This document shows positions 22,101 to 37,100 of a DNA stretch of 64,000 nucleotides, piece by piece; the stretch's first letter is position 1; every line of letters starts with the position of its first letter. Origin of the DNA: Branchiostoma belcheri (taxonomy: Eukaryota > Chordata > Leptocardii > Amphioxiformes > Branchiostomatidae). A program made the translations under genes and the position numbers. The notes below the pieces were generated by a model. The model was given only the letters and a program-made list of their open reading frames with translations, made no database searches and was not told the DNA's origin. The DNA lies in assembly GCF_001625305.1 (NCBI RefSeq), contig NW_017804531.1, forward strand, positions 96,138 through 160,137. The letters run 5' to 3'.

Positions 22101-25100
22101 AACAAGCCTCATACAAACCACTATGTTTTGGGCTACAATAAGGAACTGTAAAGACTTTAAGACAGACCTTAGACTTAAAAGTTTAAGCTTGTACCCATTT
22201 GGGAAGCATTCACAAGGAAGCTTGTTCCATAGTGATGGAATAGTTTGAGGAAATAAGCTTTCAGTGTGGAACTTTCTCCTGAGAGATAGAGTATGGAGGA
22301 AGAAAGGGTGATTTGCTTCCATGTAGTAGCAAAACATTAGCCTGGGTGCCATCCTGTATATTTTCCGCCAGTTTTCTAATGTCTCTGCCTACCAAACATT
22401 AGGGATGAGGATGGCACCCATGCCAGGCTAGCAAAATGTGTTCTGGCCAAGAAAAAAAATAAAAAGAAAGTAGTCATACCTGTCTGCCATTCCTCTCATG
22501 AGACAGTCTGCGTGGTGGGCTCTGCTGAGGGGGAGGGCTGGGTGAGCGGGAGGGGGGGCTCCGGCTCGGCTTACCCCCCTTGTGCTTCCGCGGGCTCCCG
22601 CTGCCCGACTTGCTGAGCTTAGAGGACTTTGACTTTCTCTCCGGCGAGGGGCTTGCAGAGCTGGGGGTATAGAAGGTACATTATCAGTTAGTTTGATACA
22701 CTAGTGGTCACAGTGATTAACAGTGGATGAACAATAGTATTTAGTATACATAGTATTTAACATTAGAATGTAGCATTTCAGTGTTTTACAATGTATACTC
22801 CATGCTTTACATGTAGATCATATATGATCGCATTTAGCCTGTCTGGGCATGAATATACATTTCTAAGGTTATTCTATTCCATATCTTCAGAATGACCACT
22901 TTATTTTCTTTGCTATAAAAGCCTACCATGATTTTATTACGTGACCAACCCCTTAAACAGCAGTAAGAGGGTAAAGGCTGTATCTACATACACGTATATA
23001 TAAGCCGATATACATGTAAATATCCTTCAATGTAGTGTGGCACAGACCAACTCCCCTGGCATGTTATCTGTCTATTTATATTCTTTCCAGTGGCTTACAA
23101 AGCCTGGTAGAGCTGTCCACGGTGCTGAAATTCTGATGGTTGTTCTTCATAGCCTTCACTGTGTGATAAGCATAGACATTTTTCTTTTTCCTTGACTTTC
23201 TGGAGCTGCTACTGTATCTGTATCTGTATCTGTATCTGTATAGCCAGTTTGTTAGTCATTTTGACCATCATACATGTACATGTACATGTACACGTCTGGC
23301 CTTACATCTCGCAAGGGATGAAGAGGATAAGTATGTATTAGTAAGTGTGTAGTCTGCATTATTCTTACTCAACTGACCTTCGTGAGCTGCTACTGTTGCT
23401 GCTGCTGTCAGAGTCGGAGTCGGAGGAACTGGAGGAGCTGGAGGGGGTCGGAGTTCGCTCCTTCCTCTTCTTCTTCTTCCCGTGCTTCTCCTTACGAGGG
23501 GGCGTCTTACTCACGGATCTGGGCAACAGAAGGGTTCCCATCTTAACATGATTCATGTGATCAATGACAGTGCAGCTTGGGTCTTTCTTTCACTCGGAAA
23601 GGTGAAACAACTGGAAGAAATGCTGCCTGAGCAGTAGATGTACTTTCTCACTGTTTTCAAAATCGTATCCAGTTGCTTCTGAATCAGTAACTGTTTTTCT
23701 GGCATATCTTATTACCTGGATGTCTAACTTTCATCAATGTAGTACAGTCATGATTGTGTAGAATGTTTATATTGTAATTATTGCTACAAAAAAGGGTTTC
23801 AAAATCGATTTTTCATCTTACACAAGGAGTAGGCATTTCCTTTATGCAATTTCTCTCATTTTAGAAGGATATTTGAGCAAAAATGATGCAGCAATTCAGA
23901 CTAACTTTGCAAAGGCAGGCTCAATTCCACAGCATTTCTTCCAGACGTTTCCAAAATCACAATGATCTCATTTCCTCACAGTCTATAAGTTAGAGAAGAA
24001 CAACAAAACTGTCACAGGACAGTTTCAGCTGGCTCATAGCACACTTAGAGATATGCTTGACTAAAGCAGCCCTTCTCTGGGCCTGCCCCTCTGTTGGTGT
24101 AGTTCCTCTATATCAGAATGATGAAGGTCTACCTGTACATGTACTTATCTGGCAAGACTGTACCCTTGCACTGGAGAAATGAACTCTATCTGGCATGCAA
24201 CAATGCATATAGAACTGCCCCTGGAACTGATTATAATTATAATTCCTCAACCAACAGTTAACAAGATCTAAAGATGGTTTACAGAGGATTTTGTATGTTA
24301 TCCACTGAGAATTGTACAGTAGAATTTAACTACTAGTAGTTGGACGCTATGAAAAAATATTGGAGAGATGACAACATTCGGGTGGTCGTAGCAGTTGACA
24401 AGCTGTTAAACCATCACCATCATCACCACAAAACTAGAAAACACGTGGAATTTACCAGGGAAGAGCCACAAGGAACAAGGTATTAAAGGAAATCACCAAA
24501 TCTCAAAGCTGCGTCGTGAGTCAGCATGAGAGGAAAAGCAACAATACATATGTAAGTGTGGGTGTAGAGTTAGTACTGTGCCAAAGTGTACAGTAGCTGG
24601 CACACCAGACCATTATGATGTATACTCGATCGACGTATCCTATTACCGATGGCACTGTTTCTACTACATTTGGAATCATGATTGTTGTATCTTATGGTCC
24701 CATTCAAAGTGTTGAACCTTCTTCTGACACTGCATTTTGCAGTACTGTAGTGTTTGTTGAATCTTGAATGGGACATGATACCACACATACCAGGAGTAGA
24801 TACACCAAGTAAGAGGTTTTTAACACAGCCTTAAAAGAATCTTCTTAGTACTGCTTTTTGGATGATGATTTTGGTGACTTTGCAGGGCTAACATACCTTA
24901 TATTGAAGAACAAATTTTATTTCTTGCCTCTCCCTTAAGAAGTAATGTCATTCAGAGTGATTCTGAATTCTGCATAAGATTGCAGAAACCCTGCCTACAA
25001 GTGTATATGAGTGGAAATGCACTACATCTGTTTAATGTCACTTTTATTCTAATGTTACAAATGTCCTGTTAGCTGGAGATGCTTTTCAAAGTGTGTAAGT

Positions 25101-28100
25101 TGTGCCCCCTGCTTCCAACAAAGCCAACTCTATACTGTTTTATAACTTTTAAGCCAGAAAATCTCTATCTATATGTTTGACAGTAGAGGCTGACTTTATA
25201 ATTAAGAGTAGTCATAATTCTTACTCAGAACCACTGCTTGCAGTATCCACTCCTGGTATTGTCTACACCATGCCATGGCATACCGTACCACAACCAACAT
25301 TGGTCTTCACTCCACACATGTACAAATGTTCATATATACTAGTATTATTATTAGTAACACAATTATGACAAAGCTTCCTACCTCTTGCGCCGCTTGCTCT
25401 TTTCCTTGTGTTTACGCTTGGGGGAAGGACTTTTGGATCTGACAAAGCAACAGACAAGAGAAATCGCTGTAGAGACACGGAGACATGTGGATACACACAA
25501 TAGAGGAAGACAAGATCGACTTAGCTGAAGTTTTCCCATCAGTTTGACTAAGAAATGATAAAAAGGCTATGTTAGAAAAGTACAGCATTACAAGACTGAC
25601 GACATTTAAAACTGGCCAAAGAGAAGATGTTCTTGCATGGTTCTTATCTGCTAAATTCAAGTTATTCAAGCTTAACACAACTGAAAGAAACTAGGTAGGG
25701 ACATCTAACATTGTATACCATAGGAAATAATTCATCTACAAAATAGCTAACTGTAAGAAGTATCCTAAATTTTCAACCATACAACAGTAGTTAGCAATAA
25801 ATGTTTTACGTCATAAATTTTTATTGACAAATACTTGGAATTACAGTACAGAATACAATATTTAGGATTTTACATGGTCAATACTGACCGCAGAAGGCCA
25901 TAATTATATACAGTGCAGTACGTGGCTAACAAAGTCTATCATATTGTGATGTTATCACTATCTACATGCACACGAATGTGAAAACAATTCTTAATATATG
26001 GTGCAGACATTACCAGCAGTGAGTCACCATCAGCCACATACCTATGTTTTCTGCCGGACTTAGATCGCGACTCAGATCTGCAAGTAACGGGTAAAAACAA
26101 ACCAAAGGTAGAATTATTAGCTAAGTCTTCCACTATACTCTTCTCCCAAGATTTGAAGACAAGACACTATTGCCACAGAATGGAAATATGGGGGTGGGAG
26201 GGGGGAGAAAGAGAGGTTGAACAAGATGATAAGGCTGGTGGTCTTAGTCTCAGTTGGTGCATGGGGCAAGAAGTTTGCTGATGGAAAAGAAACGGTTATG
26301 TGAATGCATAATGATGGGGGTGTGTATGTGCAACATTGCTGTGCCTGCCTGCATGCAGACCATGCTTCGTTTTTAGCCCACTCACCAAGCTGAGACATAA
26401 ACCCCAAACAGGCAAGGAGGAAGAGGTGGTGGAAGGGGGAGGGGGGCAGTGGCAAGAGGAGAAGCATTAGGAAAAAAGACGATCGAAATCAAAAACGTTG
26501 TAGCGCACATGGTTGGGCCGAGAGATATTCGGGATTTGCACAGGGAAAGCATGACAGAGCAAAGACAGTTATATGTTATACATCCATTTATCGGCACTAC
26601 TGATCAAAAATAAAACTACACGGAGGAAGAAGTTAGATGGTGCACTTACTCAGGGCTTCCCTATAGGCAGCTTTAGCAAGAAATCCGATAATAATGGGCA
26701 TATCTGAGATTGGTAATTCATGATGGTAAACAGGAAAACGGGACTGACTGATCGATCGGCACCTTTCATGCAAGCTTGAGACTTTAATACTGACAGGCCT
26801 GAGAGTGCCAAGCTCTTAACCAACCTTGCCACCCGTCAACTAGCAATTTTAAACCGCCAAGATTCAAGCTGCAACGTCTATGATTTTTTTAGAGCGTCTT
26901 TTGTTTTAAAACTTTAAGAAAGATACTGGATTATAATATATTTTTTAGTCTTTTTTTACTTTTGTCATCTTAAATGATGTTACCAACAAGAGATGAAAAG
27001 TTGGCATAATTTGGACTAAAATCTTATGCACCACATAATCTGTAGCTATGCTGCTTAATTAAAAACCCTGTTCTCTATTAAGTAAACAATCTGGCATTAT
27101 GCTTAAGATTAACTCAATGATTCATGATGTGAAAAAAAAACTAGAATCTAGATCTATGCCAGTGCATCGTGCAAAATGTGCAGAATGGATTTAAGAGTTG
27201 TAGCAATATCCAGAGGTAAGAGACATTTAGCCTTTTTCCAGAAGAAACTGGTTAAAATCATAATGATGTAGGTTCCAGGCAGTATTTTTTTTTATTAAAC
27301 AAGAAAAAACAAGGCTAGGTCTCTTATCTCAAGACAGAAATGAAGGTAAAGCACACCTTTCTACATCACGATAAATTTATTTTCTTTTTAATTTTCTTCT
27401 TCTGTTAAACTAATTTTTTTTTTTTCATTTGCTTTCCCATACATGTATATGGAAGGCTTCATGCAGTGATTCTTACGCAAAAATTATAGTGTTTGATTAA
27501 TAAGCATGCAGACATGTACTGAATACAGCCCGGCTAGTGTTTAATGTCATGCGTCTTACCCCAACTCTATCGGCTTTCCGGAGCTAACTAGCAGATATAA
27601 TATGCTACCTCATCTGTTAAAAATGCCTTTTCAATGGGCTAGTTTTTCTTGCTATCATTTTGGGCCACACAAAAATCAGTCACATCAACATAAATGTTCT
27701 TAATGCGCAATAAACTAAGCATTTCTCTGCAATAAGTAAGCGAAGCTTAGAAGCAAAATGGTACCTACATATACGACTACAAAATGTGTTTAAAATCAAG
27801 ACACAGTTAAGATATCAATCGGTTACACATATAATAAACCATAATTCAAACATAAGCAAAGGAAAAAAGGTAGACTGCAGCTGAAAAATAAATGGAAACG
27901 TAGAGTGAGGACACTTAACAATCAAATTTCAAACTAATACCAAATACTGAAATATATGGTTTAACAACAAATTCAAGCTGTGCATAAATTAACAGGGAAT
28001 GTTGTATGATTGGATCATGCATGTGACTTGCCAAGTGTACTCTACTACGATTGGCTGAACTACAAGAGGTACGGGATAAGTGTACGACAATCCACATCCA

Positions 28101-31100
28101 TGATTGGTTGTTAGCTGCTAGTTAGAATCAGCGTAAGTATCACTCTTTTCTAATGTTAGCTCAAGACAGCACAAACATATAGTGTATTACCTTGGATCGA
28201 GTAGAAAATAATGAGCCTGCTAAATATTAATGACTATCGAAGCACAAGAGAAAAATGAAAGAAAAAAGGTCTTTATTCAATACAGTCATGTCAGAGACGA
28301 GATCAAAAGAGGCACAATGACCATGGTATATACCGGCATACTGTCCATACCATTGTCCAATGCCCACATTGTCCACACATGGACACAACAGCTTGGTCCC
28401 TGACTGTAGTTTTTTCGGCCTTATTTCTTCAGTTTTGGAGTTAAATTTTTTCCTTTGTCATCTAATATGTGCTACATTTTGCTAGGAAAAAGCCACTGTG
28501 GTGTGTATTTTTTTTACTTGAAAAACTTGAAAACAGTTTTTCACAATCACAGAGATGGCTGCTATACAACCACAGGGAAATAATCGCTGTAATTTAACGT
28601 TTCGTACTCTGTGGTATGCAATTTTTCAACATATAAGCATCTTTTTTTGGAAAATGGTTTTCTACAATCAGGGAGACAGCTGTGATACAACCACAAGTTT
28701 GTTGCCAGTACACAGCACTTGTCACCCATGTTAACTTACGGGGTTGACAAAACGGTGACACCAAAATTATCATACGTACACAGCCTGTGTTCTCACAGAC
28801 ACATGTCATGGTGTTAGGATCTTTTACTTTACATGCTTCAATGCTGGCAAAATAACTCTCCCAAATTTTGTGGAGGGCAGTTGTGCATAATTATTATTAT
28901 TATACAGTTCTTACACATTTTTTCTTTGTAGAAATCTAGATTAAATACATGTTGAGTTAGCTTTAAATAAATATATTGAGGCATGGTTAGAAAGAGACAA
29001 AGATGATGTTTGTATAGGTTACAAAATCCATGATGTTCTCATGGAGTGGAGGGGGAACGTCTTGCATACCTTTCGCGCTTGTGCTTGCGAGACCGCTTTT
29101 TCTCCTTGCGCTCAGGCGACGAACTCCGAGACCTGCAGTTAACAAGAACAATCATTTGTTTGTTTGTTTGTTTGTTTATTTATCTATCCAGGAAATACAT
29201 GTCAACAAATGGCGATTTTCAAAGGTTCCTGGGGGGAAAACCCCAAACATAATCCATTAACAATCAAGGTTTGCCTTCAATGCGTTGTAACTTACTACTA
29301 GTACCTTAACATCCATTACACAAAAACTTTGGCACTGAGTTGTGAAAAAAAATGTGATTTTAAAATAATCAATACGTTTTTTGACACATGCTCACTTGAT
29401 TTACAAGACTTTCTTGTAAATGTTTCTATCCGGATAAGAGAATCAGCTAGATGAGTGTGTAACGATTGGGATGGATGAAAATTGTTACAATGGAATACTA
29501 CAGTTATGCAAAACAATCGTCACAGCTCAACAAAAAGTCCAACATTCCAACTTTACGTATGTACATGTATATTATAAGGAAAAGGCATGCATCTCTGTGG
29601 AACCTTTAAGCAAAAAATGCACCATTTTCAAACCAAAACTGAGGAAGAGTTATTGGTCAAAAGCTCTCAGTGAGAATAATCTCTCGTGTAGGGACAAAAG
29701 TTTTTTAAATATGTAGCTACCAATACAGATGAACTATATATGTATGAAATGTGGTACATGTACATGACACATGGCATTGTTATTTATAAGTTGCAATAAT
29801 ATATTATTATTATAGGAAAATTCCCTGGAAAACAGAGTATCAAGTGTGTATGTAAGACTAAATAACACAGATGTTTGCTTGCAGTTATTCCTAACTGTCA
29901 TGGGGAACTTGAAATAGCCTGATGGCTTCTTTGCCATCCACAGTACATTCCCTCTGTTTATGATATTTATTTTCTGTGTTTTGTTTTATTCATATACATT
30001 GTACAACAAAATAAATTTAAGAAATGAAAAAATAAAATGAAAAGTTTATTGCAAATTCGTGCCCGGAGGCTAATTGCAAATTACAAAACATAAAAGAACA
30101 ATGATGATGATGATAAAATATCTAAAGTCTTAGACTACATGATGAAGGTAGCTGTCTAGAACTATAAATATGTCTAAAACTATGTCTGAAGGTTAGACTT
30201 CTCTTCTGTAAACCATGGAATACCTAGTGCCTGCTGCAGTGAAGGACTGCCAAGCCTAGCAGTACTGAATGGGGAGAAACTCATCTTTCTATGCAGTGTG
30301 CGTACCATTTACAAAAGGTTAAATCACTACGCTGACAGCCTATCTCTCACTAAAGTCTGGAGTAAAGTAACTCTGCTCAGACAGGCAGGCAGAAGGAAAA
30401 AGTTCACTGATCCGCGCCTGGCCTGAATGGGAAACTTATCTGCACCTCACCAGGCCACAGGGAAGATGGAATGTATTTACTTTTACAAAAGAGATGGTGT
30501 GTAACCTCTATGAATGTTATATCATCATGTAATTGACTGCACATATTCTTGGGGCAACGATGGTCACACTACATGTAGGTTATGGTAGTTTTAACCAGTT
30601 TAAATGGGACTACAAAGGAACTAGTTTGCTCCCTTTAAAATCACCTGCATTTCTACCACTTTGTCAAAACCGACACTAAGGGTTTGGTACTTGGGAGATG
30701 ACCAATGGCTTTTACCAGAAGATTCTTTGCTACATAAATATAAGTATGCTTTAAAGTATGCTTTAGATGCCCCAAGATCTTGATTGAAATGCTTTGCTTT
30801 CATCTTACATCCCCACCCACATCCTGCCATGCATTACCACTTCAAATACAAAGTTCACTCCAAAGTTCAGGACTACAGTACTGCAATGATATCCTGGGAC
30901 CTTCAAGCTGTACTAAAATGCACAGTCACGATCATCTGCCCAAAAGGTCTTCTCATTGGAGCAGAAAGTTCAAGGCAGATGTCAAAGGTTGAGAACCTAC
31001 TTTGACCTCTTTGGTGCCCTGGTGTCTCTGTATGTCAGACAATCTGTAATACCAGCGAATTTCATACGGATTTCCCTTTCTGATTGGCAAGTCGTTATAA

Positions 31101-34100
31101 GAGATTTAGCTATAATGAAAAGAGAGCAATTTCATATCAGGATTGTAGCTTATGATCAATCATTTATTTTAAACATCTCCTGAGAGATTACTTTAATTTG
31201 CTGTCATGTCAAAGTTGTAATATTTGTTGGAGACAATTATAATTGATGTTTCATTATTACTGATTGCTATTAATCATCTGGCAATATTTCCGGTATCATA
31301 TCATAACTCAAAAACGTATCAAGAAAAATTGCTTCAGGACTTGGACTATTGTTATCAGGTTACATCATTCTGTACTTGTGTAATGTTTTGAACAGGAAAC
31401 AATCATCTTTTATTTCAGGGCTGGTTATGACAAGATGAACTTTATGTTTCTCTATCTGTATCTGTATCAGTATAGCCGGTATAACCGCCTTTCGGCGTAT
31501 CACACCAGCTTCGCAGGCACGCGGCGTGGCGGCAGCTGGCTATATTACACCGATCAACTTGTCACACCTAAGCCTTGAACTTCTAACTCTAGGCACTGTT
31601 TAAAGCTATTTTTGGGGTTACCAATAAAAACTTGAAGTTCTACAGCACCTTTACAATGCACGTTGATTCAACCATACCAACTTAAGACAGACCAAAGTTC
31701 CTGATCTAAGATAACACACTGATATACATGTAGGCCATGACTGTATGCCAATATTAAACTGTGCAAGCCAATCAAGAGTGAGGGAAATCAAGAGGTGTGG
31801 GGAAAACTAAGCAATAGCACCTTACCTCCTCACAACTCCATTTTTCCGTTTTTTGCTTGGAAAATGTCAAAATCAAGAGACATTAGGCATGCATTTTACA
31901 AAGTGAGACTTTTATTGCCGTGTAAGGAGAATGGGGGAGGGCTAAGGTGTAATAATGTGTTGTCGAAAACAATAAAAAATACTGTTTAATGTCTCTTGAT
32001 TGTGAGATTGGTGTGCAGTGCAAGAAAGTGGTGTAGAGAGTCCAATATTCAATAATGAACCAAAATTCCTGATCAGGAGGAGTACAATAAGGCCATTGGA
32101 GGAGTGTGCATGATGGCCACTTGTTCTTGTTTGGAAAACAATTTTCTGTACCATATTCCAAGCAACACGACTATAATTGTTTCTGGGCTTGACAAAGCTA
32201 ACTGCAGCTACTTTACCTGACTGATTTCTCATATGTTTCTCATATATTTTGAACATGACAATATTATTTTTATAGGTTCTGCTACAAAAAGATGAACTTA
32301 GGCTTAAAACTTAACTTAAACTTACTGAAACTCTTCTTCTATAAAGGCTATACAGTACTGTCAGTAATCAACAGTAATATCTCTACTGTGGGGGTACTGG
32401 GAATTTAGACGATATTTATATTCACCTGCTGCGACCTCTTCCAGACTTCTTCTTCTTCTTCTTAGGAGGCGGTGAAGGGGAGGAGCTGGGCTCACGGATC
32501 ATGCTGAGGGGAACAGGTGGGGAATTTAAGATTTAAAAAAAACGTTGAAGGAAGCAAAAGCAACACAACTTCTTATGACAGGTCCTATTCTCAACTCTCA
32601 TTCTACCCATTTGTGTTTTAATTTCTATCAAATTCTAGTGTATCATTCAATGTCAATCTGGAACCACCATTTCAACCAGGTGAAGGCTATGAATAACAAC
32701 CACCAGAATTTCAGCACCCTGGCCAGCCTATGTTCAACAGAAATCATCACAATTTCCAAACCAGGGCACAATAGCAACCATGAAGTCAACATATGAGACT
32801 GGTTTACAATTCAAATAATGAATTTTGAGCTTTCAATCAAAGCACTGCATTGTTAGATGGAAGAACTATGAAGACAAAGACTTTCCTGAACTGTTGGGGC
32901 GAAAATATGAGCATTTTGGAGTTGACTACTATTTCTGTTTTTTGCAAATAAGAAAAAAAATGCAGCTGGCTAATCCAAGTACCAATTGATTTAGATTTAT
33001 GTGGCCTTAGCCTTAGATACTATAATAGACATCTAAAACAGCGAAGAATAAAAGAGAGAAAGAGACTGGTTTATTTGTACCATACAAGTACACACAAAAG
33101 CCTGTAAGCAGCCATATTTGGCTGAATTCAGAAGGCTTTAGAACACCAAATGCGCTTATAATACAGCTATTTGATAAAAGTTTGTTACATTTGATAAAAC
33201 CTATTTGTTGCATATCAAGTTTACATTAAAAATTACATGTACAACACGTTAAAAGTACAATTATAACAGTCACAGTCACCATCACACAAGAGTAAATATA
33301 TAACATAGAGGTCTCTGAATTCTTGTTTTTAGAAGCACTCAACTCACTTGTACTTCTTCTGTTGCTGCTGCTGCAGCTGCTGCTGTTTTCTGGCCTCCGC
33401 CTCCTTGGCTCGTCGGGCGGGGTCGAAGGAGCTGCCGTCCACGTAAGACTCCGAGATGCCGAACGCCTCCTTCATCTTCAGGTTCTTCTTCTCGTTAGCT
33501 TCCGCCAGCTGGTGGCTCTCCTTGGGATTCGCACTGTAATGACAAGGGAGACAAGACATACATGTAAATATACTGGTAGTGTATGTGAAAATGTCAGCAT
33601 TACATAATGCTGCCGTGTAGTCATTCATCGTGAGAAGATCAATGATAATCTGGCAGCTAGAAACTGTATGAACAGTAACACAAGTAGTTAGTAGTTAGGA
33701 TGCATCTTAGTATGCTGGTGGCTCTCCTTGGGATTCACACTGCAACAACAAGGGAGACAAGATGTAAATATATACATATAGATATAAATATATAGATGTA
33801 GAATGTATACATGCCAGCATATGTCAGCATTACATGTACATAATACTAGAGACCATATGACCTGGAACGCAACTATCAGACTACTCAAATGGACTGATAC
33901 CAGTAGTTAGGATTCACACTGCAATGACATTGTCAAGGACTCTAAGATATATAGATGTAGCTAAAATGTCAGCATTACATAATGTTGCAGTGTAGTCATT
34001 CATCTAAGATTCATCTAGCTGCCAGAAACCGTATGAACCAGAACACAACTATTAGACTATTAAAAAGGTTTGATATGAGTAGTTAGGATGCATTTTAGTA

Positions 34101-37100
34101 CCCTGGTGGCTCTCGTTGGGATTTGCACTGCAACAACAAGAAAACCCAGATCTAGATACAGTTAAAATGTGAGACCCGTGCTATGGCCAAGTGGGTGGAG
34201 TGCTCGTCTTGCAAGATATATAGATATAGCTAAAATGTCAGCATTACATAATGCTGCAGTGAAGTCATTCATCATAAGCTATCAAGTGATAAATAAAGAG
34301 TGTCACACTGTGCTGAATGTTAAATCGTTCAGACTGTCAGCAAGCTTGCTGGCCTTGCAAACTCGACTGTATGAAGTTTAAAAAGTTACTGCATATCTGA
34401 TGAGTGTGTGTGTGATATATTGAACACAATCTAATGAAAATTACTGCATAATTTTTCAGGTACCTCATGCAATAAAACTGACAACAACATTAATATGTTG
34501 AGTTGCACAGGGACCTTCAATAATAACACGACACATACATAAGCACCAAGTTCTAATTCAAATCATTCCCGGGAACCCCTGATTAAATTTTCTACACGTT
34601 TTTAGCTCCGACAGGAAATGACAGTGTCATAGCAGCTGACGAATTGCATCAAACGTTAATTACAGTCCCTTAATCAGTTTCCTACCAGGCAGTGTACATT
34701 TGGGGATCTGATAACTGTATACAAACTTCTTCCTAACTCCAGCAATTTGGTAAAGTCATTTGCCATCACACTATCCAATCAATCAATCGATCAACATTTT
34801 TTTCTGCAAAAATTTTATATTGTCTTCATCTGCAAGGGATGAAGAGGATAAGTAAGTAACATTCCAGAGCTTTGAAGTGACTGAAACCTCTGAAACTGAG
34901 ATGTATCTAAGCCTAGCAGCTTGGGCAGGACAAGTTTGAAATAAACAACATTTCTTGTAAGTTCCCAATAACACTCTAAGAGAGATGAAGACTTGAAAAC
35001 CCAAGAAAACCTACCCCTATGACCTCTAGCAGTATGGGCAGGACAGGTTTAAAATCGAAATCATTTCTTGTAAGTTCCCAATACCATCCTGAAAGAGTTG
35101 ATCCGAGACTCAAAAAACCTGCCCCAATGACCTCATCATTTCATGAACACTTATTCAAGAGACAGATCTACAGCATTTCCATCAAGGCTTACAGAATTGG
35201 ACAGCACTCTAGAAGCACAGCTCATATTCAATACCTCAGAATGTGCTGGCTAACACCCTGGGCATGGATAAGGTGACACAATAGGGGCATACAAAATCTA
35301 TCAGTAGTGTGACTATACACTACTGACCACCATGAATTTTCAGTCAAGAAATGCACTAGCTTTCCACACATTCACATAATACCATACAACGGATGGAATA
35401 AGAATAGAGGTACAGTTGGTCAAATGTAAGTTTCTAAACCTTTTGAGTAGAGGGTGTATGGTTTATCCTACATGTAGGTATACAAAATACGTGAAGTTTC
35501 AGTCAACAAATGCTTAGCTTTCCAATGACACATAATACCTTACATTGATGGAGTACTGTAATAATACAGGTACAGTTGGTGAATGTAAGTTTCTAAACCT
35601 TTTAAGATGAGAGTATATGGTTGAACCTACATGTAGGCATACAAAATACAGTATATAATCTAAAAACTGCATAACATTGCTCCATCGTAACTTTGGAATA
35701 GGCCTTCAACGCTATACAAAATCCTTTAACTTTAAGCTTAAGTGCTGGTTGTCAAAACCAGTTCATGGTCCTTTTCAACTTAAGAAATGAAGAAATCTCT
35801 GTACATCATGAATTTTCATTGCTGTGGGATACATGCTATATCAAGGGCTTATATCTCTAGTATGAATTTCAAATTGTCACTCTGCCTTTATAACTAACTG
35901 CATGGAATACTGCTTATACCTCATATCTCATTACTGTACACAAATACTCTAGACAATACATTGAATTAGTACTTAGCGAAGTGTGAAATTGCTTATGACT
36001 AGTGGTAGATGTGAGGAAGACTACACTTAATTGTGTTTCATGGCTGTCAATAATGAGGAGGAACCCCTGAGATGAATCCAACACCCAGAGATATTTCAAA
36101 CCCCTACAGATAAATACACCAGAACATCAAGCATGAAACAAGCTACACGACACCAAGAAACAGTTACTCAAGCAACTGGATATGATTTTGGAGTTGCTTC
36201 AGTAACTGTTTTTTTGTGTGTATATTATTACCTGGATGTCTAACCTTCACAGACATATCAAAGATACATATTGTTTGTTTTTTTCAGAAATCCTTCCAGA
36301 ATTTAGAAATTGTTCTATTGCTAACAGGGAATGAGATCACACCAGAATCCATTCCAAGCTGCAAGGCTTGCACTACTGTTACACAGTACATGTATATCAA
36401 AGCAAAAAATGTAGACCAACATGGTAGTGTAATCTTGTGGAAAGCATGAAAAGGCCATATTCTAAACCTCTATATACACCACAAGTCATCAAGCATGAAG
36501 CAAGATACATGACATACTATTTTCTTATTAAAGAAATCCTTCTACATGTAGAATTTAAAAATCGTTCTATGGCTAACAGGAAAGAGATTACCGGTATGTC
36601 AGAATGAATTCCAAGCTGCAAGGCTGGCAGTACAACTGTATATCAAAGTACAAAATTCAGACCAACATGGTAGAGTAATCTTGTGAAAGTATGAAAAGGC
36701 CATTTGACAGATTCTTCTCAGCCAGCTTAGCTTTTGATGTTGTAAATGGAAACCAGCTTATATACACGTAGCACGCTGATGAAATTTGAGTCCAAGAAAA
36801 GGCTACGTACTCTATATGGGCTTAGCTTAATCTTTCATTAAGAAACATTGGGTTTTCAGGACTTGGCCAGCCATCTTGATTATATGTACTCCTTTTGAGG
36901 AATTTTCCTAAGTACGTAAGATTAGAAGTTACTTGGTACCGTGTTACAGTTGATCAGTATGCCGGGATTGTTTCACAATGAATACTGGCACCTCAATTTC
37001 ACCGACGGTAAGGTAGGCTTGACAAATTTGTGGACTCCAGGCAAATGAAAATTGGTTGCCGCAGTGCAGCCATCAGCAATTGGTATGCAGACACTGGTCA

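Larger units (their letters stand above)
33505..34300 (-). repeat. Four-copy tandem duplication (about 180-210 bp) covering an exon boundary
   Basis: Acceptor-like points at 33534, 33740, 33919 and 34128 are spaced 205, 179 and 209 bp apart. Copies share the acceptor, exon start, atgtcagcattacataatg and the gtagttaggatgcat... linker. Only the first retains the complete exon. Confidence 0.85.

Noticed and set aside
26650..26675. 11-nt microexon candidate (tatag|GGAAGCCCTGA|GTAAGT on minus)
   Set aside because: Good donor but poor pyrimidine tract, and 11 nt would break the frame of the Srrm2/3/4 transcript.
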